Assembly: GCA_009773355.1 (NCBI GenBank)
Contig: WRPG01000010.1
Coordinates: forward strand, 26,697-90,696
Origin: Limisphaerales bacterium
Lineage (GTDB): Bacteria > Verrucomicrobiota > Verrucomicrobiia > Limisphaerales > SXTU01
DNA: 64,000 bases
Reading direction: 5' to 3'
A program made the position numbers and the translations under genes. Positions 48,326-56,800 of the stretch are shown piece after piece; positions within the stretch are counted from its first letter, which is position 1, and each line of letters starts with the position of its first letter. The notes below the pieces were generated by a model that saw nothing but the letters and a program-made list of their open reading frames with translations, made no database searches and had not been told where the DNA came from.

Positions 48326-49948
48326 TCAGATGATGCCGGCCAGCTCTTGCAGCACGCGCCAGTTGTCGAGGCGGTCCTGCTTGGCTTCGAGCATCAGCGG
48401 CGAGGGATTGCCGTCCTTGTCGAAGTGCTTCGAGAAGCGGCCCTCGGTGCGGGCGAACATGACGAAGTCGAAGAGGTCGCCCGTCTTCGGATCCTTATAC
48501 CAGTCTTCCTTTGGCGCGGGGTTGCCCTGGAGGCTGAGGCGCTCGGCGAGCTTTGTGCCCTTGCGCGGGTCGTAGATCAGCACGGGGAACGTGCGGGTGT
48601 CCACGGCCAGCTTGGACTGGTTCATGGCGAGGTTGTCGCCCACGCCGTGCTCGGGCTGGCAGGTGGTATAGACCGAGATGACAGCCGGGCCGTCGAACTC
48701 GTTGGCGGCCATGATGGACTTGTAGAAGTGGTTCGACATGGCGCAGGAGGTCTGCGCGACGAACGTGTTCGGGTGCATCATCGCGATCTGCGCGATTTCC
48801 TTGCGGCGCTCGGTCTTGCCCTGGATGACCTTGCCGTGGACGGAGAACTTGGTGTTCTGCGCCTTGAAGGTGGCGGTGGAGCTTTGGCCGCCGGTGTTCG
48901 AGTAGACCTGCGTGTCGAGGATGAGCACCTTGATGTTCATGCCCGAAGCCAGCATGCGGGAGAGCGATTGGAAGCCGATGTCGAGCATCGCGCCGTCGCC
49001 GCCGACGACCCAGAGCTTCTTGTCGCCCCAGCCCATCTGGTCCCAGCGGGCGCGGACGCCCATCGCGTCAGCGGGGCCGTTCTCGAAGAGCGAGTTGGTC
49101 CACGGGACGAGGTAGGGATTGTAGGGATAGGTGGAGGCGTAAACGGTGGAGCAGCCGGTGGAGTTGACGATGCCGACGCTTTCCTTGCCGTATTGGAAGC
49201 CGGTCGCCGCGAGCATCATGCGGAGCGCGGTGCCCTCGCCGCAACCCATGCAACTGCCCGCGCCGCCGACGTAGAGCAGGCTGCGCTCGGTGAGCATCAT
49301 GTCGCTCAGGAGCTTGTCGTTGATGTATTCCTTCGGGGTCTCGGGGAGCTTGCGGTAGAAGTTGAAGGTGCGCTGGGAGGTCTTCAGGACGCCGGTGTCC
49401 TTCATGAGCATGGACAGCGCGCCGTGGTTGCCGCAGGCGTCCACGCACTCGGCGCAGCCCTTGCACTTGGTGGGGTCAATGAAGATGCCGAAGTAGGCCG
49501 GCTCCTTGCCCTTCTTCTCGTAGGTGGTCCAGAACTTGGTGGTCTTGGCGAACTGCTTGGCGAGGTGCTCGCGCTCGACGGGGTCGGCGATGGCGGCGAG
49601 CTCGGCCTCCAGCTTGGCCTTGGGCACGGCCTTGCCGAGAATCGCCGTGTCCGGGCACTCGGTCACGCAGTCCATGCACGCGACGCAGTTCTCGCTGTGG
49701 AGCAGGGGAATCTCGGGCGCAATGTAGCTGAAGTCACGCAGCGCGCCGGTGCCGGCGGGGATGAGCGAGCGCAGCGTGCTGTGGTCGGCGGGCAGTTCCA
49801 TCTCGGCGCTGCCGTCGTTGTAAGCGCCGACGATGCGCTCGTTGAAGTCCTGAACGTCCAGCACATCCTTGGTGATGGGCTTCTTGTTCGTGCGGTCCAC
49901 GACGGGGGCGGGAACGGAGCCGGCTACGTTTTCGGTGGGTTGAATCAT
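48326..49948 (-). CDS. Pyruvate:ferredoxin oxidoreductase, ferredoxin + TPP-binding chain
   Basis: 540 residues. It is the C-terminal part of a NifJ/PorDB-type enzyme as its own gene. Two 4Fe-4S motifs: CVACMDCVTECP (about 88-99) and CKGCAECVDACG (about 163-174). The TPP domain has CMGCGEGTALRMM, GIVNSTGCSTVYAS, VVGGDGAMLDIGFQSL and LDTQVYSNTGGQSS. It follows the partner chain by 66 bases on the same strand. In most bacteria with this order of domains the two are one chain of about 1170-1200 residues; here they are split between the gamma domain and the ferredoxin domain. Oxidises pyruvate to acetyl-CoA and reduces ferredoxin. Confidence 0.92.
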   Translation of the reverse strand: MIQPTENVAGSVPAPVVDRTNKKPITKDVLDVQDFNERIVGAYNDGSAEMELPADHSTLRSLIPAGTGALRDFSYIAPEIPLLHSENCVACMDCVTECPDTAILGKAVPKAKLEAELAAIADPVEREHLAKQFAKTTKFWTTYEKKGKEPAYFGIFIDPTKCKGCAECVDACGNHGALSMLMKDTGVLKTSQRTFNFYRKLPETPKEYINDKLLSDMMLTERSLLYVGGAGSCMGCGEGTALRMMLAATGFQYGKESVGIVNSTGCSTVYASTYPYNPYLVPWTNSLFENGPADAMGVRARWDQMGWGDKKLWVVGGDGAMLDIGFQSLSRMLASGMNIKVLILDTQVYSNTGGQSSTATFKAQNTKFSVHGKVIQGKTERRKEIAQIAMMHPNTFVAQTSCAMSNHFYKSIMAANEFDGPAVISVYTTCQPEHGVGDNLAMNQSKLAVDTRTFPVLIYDPRKGTKLAERLSLQGNPAPKEDWYKDPKTGDLFDFVMFARTEGRFSKHFDKDGNPSPLMLEAKQDRLDNWRVLQELAGII

Positions 49949-50014
49949 GTTCTGGGTCAGGTTGTCCTGAGTTTTAAGTTTGGTTTTCCCGGTGGTTGTC
50001 CACCGGGCAAAGAG

Positions 50015-52015
50015 CTACTTCGCCGCGACCAGTTCACCAGCGGCAACTTCCGCTTCACCGCCGATGACCTCGGCGGGGACTTCCATCACGTCAGTCAGAC
50101 CGTGGCGGACGCAAGTGAGGTTTTCCTGCACGACCTTCTCGCCGCGCTTGCCGAAATACTTGCGGATGTATTTCTCGACGGACGCGAGCACCTGCTCGTC
50201 GCCCATGCCGGAGCGGGCGGCAAACGGCGTGACCTTGATGAAGATGCCGACGAGGCAGACGCCCTGCATGCGCTGCTGGAGGTCGGGATCGGTGGCGACG
50301 CTGCGCGCGATCTTCACGGTGTCGAGGAAGAAGACGCGCAGCTTCTTGTTGCGGATGATCTTCTGGCCGTAGGCGGGGATGGCGTTCCAAACCTCCAGCG
50401 GGTCGAGCTTGTCGCTCTGGATGAAGACGCTGCCGTTCGCGGCGATGCCCGCGAGCGGGTTGCCGAGGTTGAAGGCGTTCACGTCGTTGAGCGGGATGAA
50501 CTCGACGTGCTCCAGCTCGCTGTGCGTGCGGATGTGGGCGTCGGCGACCGTGAGGTAATACGTCGTCGGCAGGCCCTTCTTCTCCGAGCCGTATTTCGGA
50601 TAGGCCTGGACGTGCAGGTTGAACAGCTCGCCCACGAACGACGCGATGAGCTTGTTCGTCGTGACGGAGCCGAAGCCGCCGACGGAGTGGCCGCGCATCG
50701 AGAACGCGCCAGACGGACGCAGGTCGGGGTCTTCCGCGCCGGGGAGTTCCAGCTTGTGCTTCACGCCCACGCAGGAGAACTCCATCGGTTTCGCCGACAG
50801 CATGTTCTTCAAGATGGAGTTGAAGTGGCAGCCGCGCACGTCGCGCGAGCCGAGGCCGGCGACGCAGGCATAAATCTTCGGGATGCGCGTGATGGCGGGA
50901 TACTTGAACTCGCCAAACGAGCCGTAGCTCAGGCCGGCGAAGGCGTCGGCAAACGCGGCGCGGATGCCCTGCACGAGCGGGTTGGACTGCGCGAGCGGGT
51001 TGTCCATGCGCTCGACGACGGTGACGGCCTTCACGTTCTTGAGCGCGGCGACAAGCTGCGTGGCCGGAAACGGTGCGAAGCAGGTGACATGGATGCCACC
51101 GACCTTGGCCCCGGTGGTGGCGCGGATGTAGTCAATCGCCGCCTCGGCGGTCTCCATCATGCCGCCCATGCCGACGACCGCATACTCGGCGTCTTCCATG
51201 CGGTAGCAGTCAATCATCCCGTAGCGACGGCCGGTGTTCTTGTAGAAGGTGTCCATCGCCTCCTGCACGGCGGCGGGGACGGTGTCATACACGTTGCGCT
51301 GGGCGATCTTGCCCTTCATGTAGGAGTCCTGGTTCTGCACCACGCCGGACATGAGCGGGTTGTTGGGATCCATCATGCAGCGCAGCTTCAGCGTGGGGTC
51401 GCCGATGTATTCCTTCATGAACTCCAGCTCGGGGAGCTTCACGTTCTCGATGGTGTGCGTGGTGAGGAAGCCGTCCTGCACGTTCATGAACGGCGTCTCG
51501 CAACTCTCCGCCGCGCGGCGCGCGATGAGCGCGAGGTCGCCCGCCTCCTGCGCGTTGCGGCCGAAGAGGATTCCCCAGCCGCAGTCCGCCACGCTCATCA
51601 CGTCGTCGTGGCCGGCGTGGACGTTGAGCGAATGGCTGGTGAGCGCGCGCGCGCCGATGTGGAACACGGCGGGCAGGCGCTTGCCGGAAATGGTGTAGAG
51701 CACCTCCTTCATCAGCACGAGCCCCTGGCCGGAGGTGAAGTTCGTCACGCGACCGCCCGCCAGCGCGTAGCCCTCGCAGGTGGAGGCCGCCGAATGCTCG
51801 GACTCGGGCTGCACGAACGTGAGCACATCGCCCCAGAGGTTTTTCTTGCCGTTGGAGACCTCCGTTTGATACCCGGTCCCCATCGTGGTCGAGGAGGTGA
51901 TCGGGTAAGCGCAGGCGCCGTGGGTGATGTTGGTTTCCACCCACACCACGCAGCCCGCTCCGTCCGACGTGGTCGGAATCCCCGGGTAGGGAAACTGCTT
52001 TTTGTCGTCGCTCAT
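50015..52015 (-). CDS. Pyruvate:ferredoxin oxidoreductase, alpha + gamma chain
   Basis: 666 residues from the ATG at 52015 (MSDDKKQFPYPGIPTTSDGA). The alpha domain has ITHGACAYPITSSTTMGTGY, FVQPESEHSAASTCEGYALA, FTSGQGLVLMKEVLYTISGK and FHIGARALTSHSLNVHAGHD. The middle domain has VVGMGGMMETAEAAIDYIRA and VVERMDNPLAQSNPLVQGIR. The gamma domain has SMRGHSVGGFGSVTTNKLIA and NKKLRVFFLDTVKIARSVAT. The last part ends at ELVAAK, before the ferredoxin domain that lies in the next gene. A longer start would include about 24 residues without a match. The TPP-binding active centre is formed with the other chain. Confidence 0.92.
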   Translation of the reverse strand: MSDDKKQFPYPGIPTTSDGAGCVVWVETNITHGACAYPITSSTTMGTGYQTEVSNGKKNLWGDVLTFVQPESEHSAASTCEGYALAGGRVTNFTSGQGLVLMKEVLYTISGKRLPAVFHIGARALTSHSLNVHAGHDDVMSVADCGWGILFGRNAQEAGDLALIARRAAESCETPFMNVQDGFLTTHTIENVKLPELEFMKEYIGDPTLKLRCMMDPNNPLMSGVVQNQDSYMKGKIAQRNVYDTVPAAVQEAMDTFYKNTGRRYGMIDCYRMEDAEYAVVGMGGMMETAEAAIDYIRATTGAKVGGIHVTCFAPFPATQLVAALKNVKAVTVVERMDNPLAQSNPLVQGIRAAFADAFAGLSYGSFGEFKYPAITRIPKIYACVAGLGSRDVRGCHFNSILKNMLSAKPMEFSCVGVKHKLELPGAEDPDLRPSGAFSMRGHSVGGFGSVTTNKLIASFVGELFNLHVQAYPKYGSEKKGLPTTYYLTVADAHIRTHSELEHVEFIPLNDVNAFNLGNPLAGIAANGSVFIQSDKLDPLEVWNAIPAYGQKIIRNKKLRVFFLDTVKIARSVATDPDLQQRMQGVCLVGIFIKVTPFAARSGMGDEQVLASVEKYIRKYFGKRGEKVVQENLTCVRHGLTDVMEVPAEVIGGEAEVAAGELVAAK

Positions 52016-52155
52016 ATCAGTGCTGGATCGTTTGCCCAAACGTCGGACACATTTTCCGGCGGCGGACTGTGGGAAGGTGGATTTCACCTATGGACGGCGC
52101 AAGCCTAAAAGCAGCCGCAGCGTGCGCGCGGTGATCGGCACGCGCGGAAACACCC

Positions 52156-52998
52156 TCACGGCGGGAAGCCGATGGCCAGCTTCACCGCCGAGTATTCGGG
52201 GTGAATCTTCCCGTCGCGCGTGCGGATCGTGAGCTCCGGCTCCGTCCAAGTCTGCCCGCGAAACCACTCGGGCAAATCCGTCGCGCGCATCATCCCGAAC
52301 AGGCCGACCAGCGGAGCCTCGCCCGCGCGGAAGACCACGGGCCGCCGCCGCACGATGACCAGCCCGGCCTCGCGCGCGCCCGCCTCCATCCGCGCCAACT
52401 GCGCCGGCTCGCAGGGAAACACGCACGCGAAGCAGCCGCCCGGTGCCAGATGCTTCGCCGCCGTCGCGCAATAATCCGCCACCGTCCCGCGCAGCTCGAA
52501 GCGGCAGGCGAGCTTCTGCGGGTGCTCGCTCTCCACGCCGGTGCCGGGCGGAAAATACGGCGGGCTTCCCGTCACCAGCTCAAACAACTCTCCATCGCGC
52601 AGCACGCCCGGCTCGCGGAAATCCCCCTCGCGGATCTCGTAGCGGCCCTCGACGCCGTTGAAGCGCGCCGACTTCCGGGCCAGCACCACGCTGGCCGGCT
52701 GCGCCTCCACCGTCACCAGCCGCGCGCCGGGCAACCGCCACGCCACGATCATCCCCACCGTGCCGAGGCCGCTGCCGAGGTCCAGCGCCGCGCGCGCCGT
52801 GGGACACCAGCTCGTGCCATACCACGCGGTGAGGATGTCATCCGTCGAGAAGCGGTGCCCGTCACGCAACTGGAAGAGGCGGAAGTGCCCGCTGATGGCG
52901 TCCAGCGTCTCGTCCGGGGCCACGGTCAGGCCGGCGCCCAAGCCCGGCGGCACCGGGCCGGGCTTGGCCCAGCCTTTGAAATGCGTTTCACCAGTCAC
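52156..52998 (-). CDS. TrmN6-like tRNA/rRNA N6-adenine methyltransferase
   Basis: 280 residues from the GTG at 52998. TLDAISGHFRLFQLRDGHRF, then FSTDDILTAWY and the SAM loop LDLGSGLGTVGMIVAWRL, the EAQPASVVLARKSARFN segment and the catalytic (N/G)PPY as TGSPPYFPPGTG fit the TrmN6/YfiC group, which methylates A37 of tRNA-Val or other RNA. The usual NPPY is GSPPY here, a substitution known in some relatives but worth noting. Start is uncertain. An ATG at 53142, only a few bases after the coaE stop, would add a low-complexity segment; the part around 52998 is a family C repeat. It is in one operon with coaE. Confidence 0.75.
   Translation of the reverse strand: MTGETHFKGWAKPGPVPPGLGAGLTVAPDETLDAISGHFRLFQLRDGHRFSTDDILTAWYGTSWCPTARAALDLGSGLGTVGMIVAWRLPGARLVTVEAQPASVVLARKSARFNGVEGRYEIREGDFREPGVLRDGELFELVTGSPPYFPPGTGVESEHPQKLACRFELRGTVADYCATAAKHLAPGGCFACVFPCEPAQLARMEAGAREAGLVIVRRRPVVFRAGEAPLVGLFGMMRATDLPEWFRGQTWTEPELTIRTRDGKIHPEYSAVKLAIGFPP
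52942..52994. repeat. Dispersed repeat, family C copy 2
   Basis: The same block order as at 3305-3358, in the opposite orientation: GCCCGGCGGCACCGGGCC, then CAGCCTTTGAAATGCGTTTC. It lies inside the first codons of the methyltransferase gene (ETHFKGWAKPGPVPPGLG), so the N-terminus is repeat-derived. Confidence 0.75.
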
Positions 52999-53145
52999 GC
53001 CGGGGAGACTACCGCCAGTTGGCCGGCCGGCCAAGCTGTCCTGGCTCCGGTCGGTGGCCCCGCCCGGTGACCAGCCGCTGCCGGTGCTTGTCCATGCGCC
53101 GCCTCCGGCAGCGTCCAGGCGTGCCTTGTGCCGCGTCTCCATGGC

Positions 53146-53739
53146 CTACACCCCGGCCAGAATGCGATCCACCTGCGTCATCGTCACCTCCGGGCTGCCC
53201 TCGGTCCAGATCACGTAGTCCGCCTGCGTCAGCTTCTTCTCGATGGGCCACTGCGCGCCGAGGCGCTGCTGGATTTGCTCCGCCGTCCACCCGCGCGCCG
53301 CCAGCCGCTGCTGCTGCGCCGCCGCCGAGCACGCCACGCAGATGACCTTGTCGAAGTTCTTCACCGCGTTCGTCTCGAAGAGCAGCGGGATCACCACCAC
53401 GCCCAGCCGCACGCCGTCCTTGCGCCACTGGTCCACCTGCTCCTGCCACAACGCGCGGATGCGCGGATGCAGGATGGCCTCAAGCTGCTTGCGGGACATG
53501 TCGCTGGCGAAGACCCGCCGCGCCAGCTCGTCCCGCCGCAGCGCCCCGTCCGAGCCGATGACCGCCGCGCCGAACATCTCCTGGATGGCCGCCAGCGCCG
53601 GCTGCCCCGGCTCCACCACCTTGCGCGCCAGCACATCCGTGTCCGCCACCGGGATGCCGCGCCGCTCCAGCAACTGCGACACGGTGCTCTTGCCCATGCC
53701 GATGCCGCCGGTCAGCCCGAAAACCTTCGTTGGAATCAC
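53146..53739 (-). CDS. coaE: Dephospho-CoA kinase
   Basis: Last step of coenzyme A synthesis. 197 residues. P-loop GGIGMGKSTVSQ near residue 11, then VADTDVLARKVVEPG (substrate Asp), the HPRIRALWQEQ segment with the conserved H-P, LFETNAVKNFDKVICV and the LID-like region RLAARGWTAEQIQQRLGAQW. The start ATG at 53739 (MIPTKVFGLTGGI) is the only choice that keeps the P-loop near the N-terminus. The next gene on the strand begins four bases after its stop or 150 bases later, depending on the start used. Confidence 0.96.
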   Translation of the reverse strand: MIPTKVFGLTGGIGMGKSTVSQLLERRGIPVADTDVLARKVVEPGQPALAAIQEMFGAAVIGSDGALRRDELARRVFASDMSRKQLEAILHPRIRALWQEQVDQWRKDGVRLGVVVIPLLFETNAVKNFDKVICVACSAAAQQQRLAARGWTAEQIQQRLGAQWPIEKKLTQADYVIWTEGSPEVTMTQVDRILAGV

Positions 53740-53794
53740 GGCGGAAAACTAGCGACAGCCGGCGCGTCGGCGCGAGCAAGAAGTTGTCCGTGTC

Positions 53795-53870
53795 GTAGCT
53801 CGACATTCCAATGTCGAGCCTGGGTGCGCCGTCCACAGAACCGCTGCTCGACATTGGAATGTCGAGCTAC
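53795..53870. repeat. Perfect 25-base inverted repeat whose arms are palindromes
   Basis: GTAGCTCGACATTCCAATGT and five more bases at 53795-53819 is fully complementary to 53846-53870. Within each arm CTCGACATT pairs with AATGTCGAG as well, so two small hairpins or one long one can form. The loop is about 26 bases. It lies between coaE and the alpha-2-macroglobulin gene stop. Confidence 0.9.
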
Positions 53871-53890
53871 CTTGTCAGCCGGCGCTCCGC

Positions 53891-56800
53891 TCACTTCGTG
53901 TCCACCACCGTCACGCGCAGCTCCGCGCCGTTGCAGCGGATTTCGGGGACATACATGGCGTGGCCGAGGACGGGGAGGGCGTGGAACTGGCCGGGGACCT
54001 CGGCGCGCATGTCGTAGCGGAGCTGCCAGACGCCTTCGGGGAGCTTGTCGAGGAAGAGGGCGACTTTGCGGTCGCGGAGTTCCTGATAGACCCAGCGCGT
54101 GCGGCCCGTGAAGTCCGGCTCGCCGATGCCGATGGGCCGGGGCGGGAGGAATCCGATGGGGCGTGCGGCGGCGAGACGCATGGCAGGCGCGATGGCGGCT
54201 CCGACCGCTGGCGCTGCGGCGGCGATTTCAGCCACAGCCGCTTCCGCAACGGCGCCGGGCAAGTTGAGTTGCTGGCCGATTTGCAGCTTCCTCGCGTCGA
54301 GGCCAGCGTTCGCGGCGGTGATGGCGGCGATGGTCGTGCCGTGCTTCTTCGCGATTTGCGTGAGTGTTTCTCCCGCGATGACGATGTGCGAGGTGGAGGG
54401 CGCGGCCTTCGACTTTGGACTTGGGGCCTTGGACTTTGGAGCCGCCTGCGGCACCGGCTGGCCGACCACGCCAAACTTCCGCTCCACCGCGCCACTCTTC
54501 AGCTCGCGCGCGTAGAGCGATTCACCGCTCCGCACCGCCACGGCCTCGAAGCCGGCGGGCTTCAGGTCCTCGAAGAGCAGATACTCGTAGTTGTTCTTTG
54601 CCTCGATGGTCAGGACGGTCTCAATGCGTTCGCCGCTCTTCACGGTCTCGCCGTCGAGCAGCGGCACCTTGTCGTAGAGCAGGCCCTTGAGCAGTGTCGG
54701 GCGGCCCACCAGCTTGAAGTATTCGCGCTTCACGAAGATCTCGTTGCCGCTCGCGGGGATGGGTTCTTCGAGGCTGAAGAACTTGGCTTCCGCGGCGAAG
54801 TAGACCGGCCCCTCGCCCTTGCGCTGGATGCGGATGTTGTTCGCGCCGTCCTTGATGAGCTTCGTGTCCACGGCGAAGCGGCTGGGCGCGGCGAAGACCT
54901 CCGCCCCGCTGACCTTGCGCTTGGCGATGCTCGTGCCGTTGACCGTCACCTCGTATTCCAGCTCGGGCGACAGCTCCTTGGTCACGCGCAGGTAATCGTT
55001 GAGCGCGAGCACGGTGATGGCGGTGTCGCGGGTGTTGCTCCACTGCGCGCCGCGCCGGCCTTTGAGCAGCCAGTTCGTGACCGGCTCGATGAGCTTGCTC
55101 TGCGGGTCAATCGCCAGCAATGCGCGGAGCGCAAACGCCGTCGCCTCGACACCGCCCTCAGACCAGCGCCAGTAAATGCCGTCCTCGCCCCAATGCGCCG
55201 TGCCCATCACACCGGCGTTCGCGGGCAACTGGCCGCCGATGAGCACACTCGCGTCCGGCCGCTCGTCGCGCTTCACGCCGTTCTCCAAGTTCGCGATGAA
55301 CGTGCGCGCGTCCGCGCCCTTGCCCATGTGATGCGCGGCGAGCGCGAGCAACGCGCGCGTGTAGGCGTTCAGCCCTTCGCGGTTCTTCCACAAGTTGTCC
55401 CAAGCCTTGTTCTGCGCGGGGGAAAAGACCGCCTTCGCCAGCGGGTTCGCGCTCGCGACAGTCGCGTGCAGCATGAAGGCCTGCATGTCGTGGTTCAGCT
55501 CTTCCTCCACGAGCGTCTTGTCGAGGAACGCCGCGCCGCGCTCCAGCACGTTGGCCTTCAGCGCCACGCCGGATTGCTTCGCGAGCGTGAGGCCCCACAC
55601 AACGTAGGCGGTCATCCAACGGTCGCTCTGGCCTTCCTTCCACCAGCCCCAGCCGCCGTCGGCGTGCTGGAAGTCGTAGAGGCGTTTCAGTCCGGCGTCG
55701 GTCATTTCGGTGAGTTTCGCCAAGTCCTTTTTCGCACCGAGATTTGGCGGAGCGGCCCCGCCGGCGCGGGCTTCAATGCCGCCGAATACCCGGCTCATCA
55801 CGTCCTCGGGCTGGAGGCCGAGGTCTTTTAACGTCTTCGCCGTCACGACCGACGGGAGGAAGCGGCTCATGGTCTGCTCGGTGCAGCCGTAGGGGTAGTC
55901 AATCAGGTAGGGCAGGGCGTCGAGCATCGTGACTGCGAGGCTGGGCGCGACCTGCACAACGAGAGTGGTGGTGTCCCTCTTGCGCGCGACGGGGATGTCC
56001 AGCCGCACGGTGATGTCCGAGCCGCGCACCTTGCCGGCCTTGGTGAGGAAGCGCTCGATGCCGTGCTCGTGGGATAAATACGTCTTCTCCATCGCGTCGC
56101 TGAACTTCCCGCCGACCGCCGTGGTCTTGAGGCGAACTTCGCCGGGCGTCACGACGCGGGCCTTCCAGTCGGCGCGGGCTTCAGAGTTGGGCGGAACCTT
56201 CAAGGTCACGTCGCGCCCCCTCACCCCGGCCCTCTCCCCCGATGGGGGCGAGGGAGGAAGAAACGCGAGTGCGGGGCCGGCGGCTTCAAGCGTGACCTTC
56301 ACGGTCAGCTCCGCGTCGGTGTTGTTGTTCACCACCGCGCTCAACACCACCTCGTCCCCGACAACGAAGAAGCGCGGGGCCTGCAACCGCACGATGAGCG
56401 GCTGCTTCGTGCGCGTGGTGGTGTTCGCGATGCCGAACTGCGCGCCGCTGCCGACCGCGCGGGCGGTGGCCTTCCAGCCGGTGAGCGAATCGGGATACTT
56501 CACCGGCACGCGCGCGGTGCCGTCCGCACCGGTCTTCACGTCCGGCAGCCAGATGATGGTGGAGCGGAAGTCCGAGCGGACGACGACGTTGGGTTCTGCG
56601 CCGTCTTCGCCGGGAACCTGCTTGGCTTTTTCATCCCGGCCAAGCGCATCGGCGGCGAACTTCCAAGCAGGTGCCGCAGGTGGCATGGTTGCCGGCATCA
56701 CGGCGCTCATGGGCGTTGCCGCCAGCCCGCGCATTCGATTCATCGCCATTCCACCGGCCTGCAACTCCATGCGGTCCGACAGCTCGCCTGCCTTGCGCAA

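Noticed and set aside
49949..50014. Frameshift or sequencing error splitting one PFOR gene
   Set aside because: There is a 66-base gap with its own stop and start, and the second chain opens with a plausible new N-terminus; a split gene is the simpler reading, though a check of reads is worthwhile.
48299..52108. Open frame of 1269 codons antisense to both PFOR genes
   Set aside because: Spans two real genes and their gap, with repetitive Val/Glu/Asp/His content and no domain signs.
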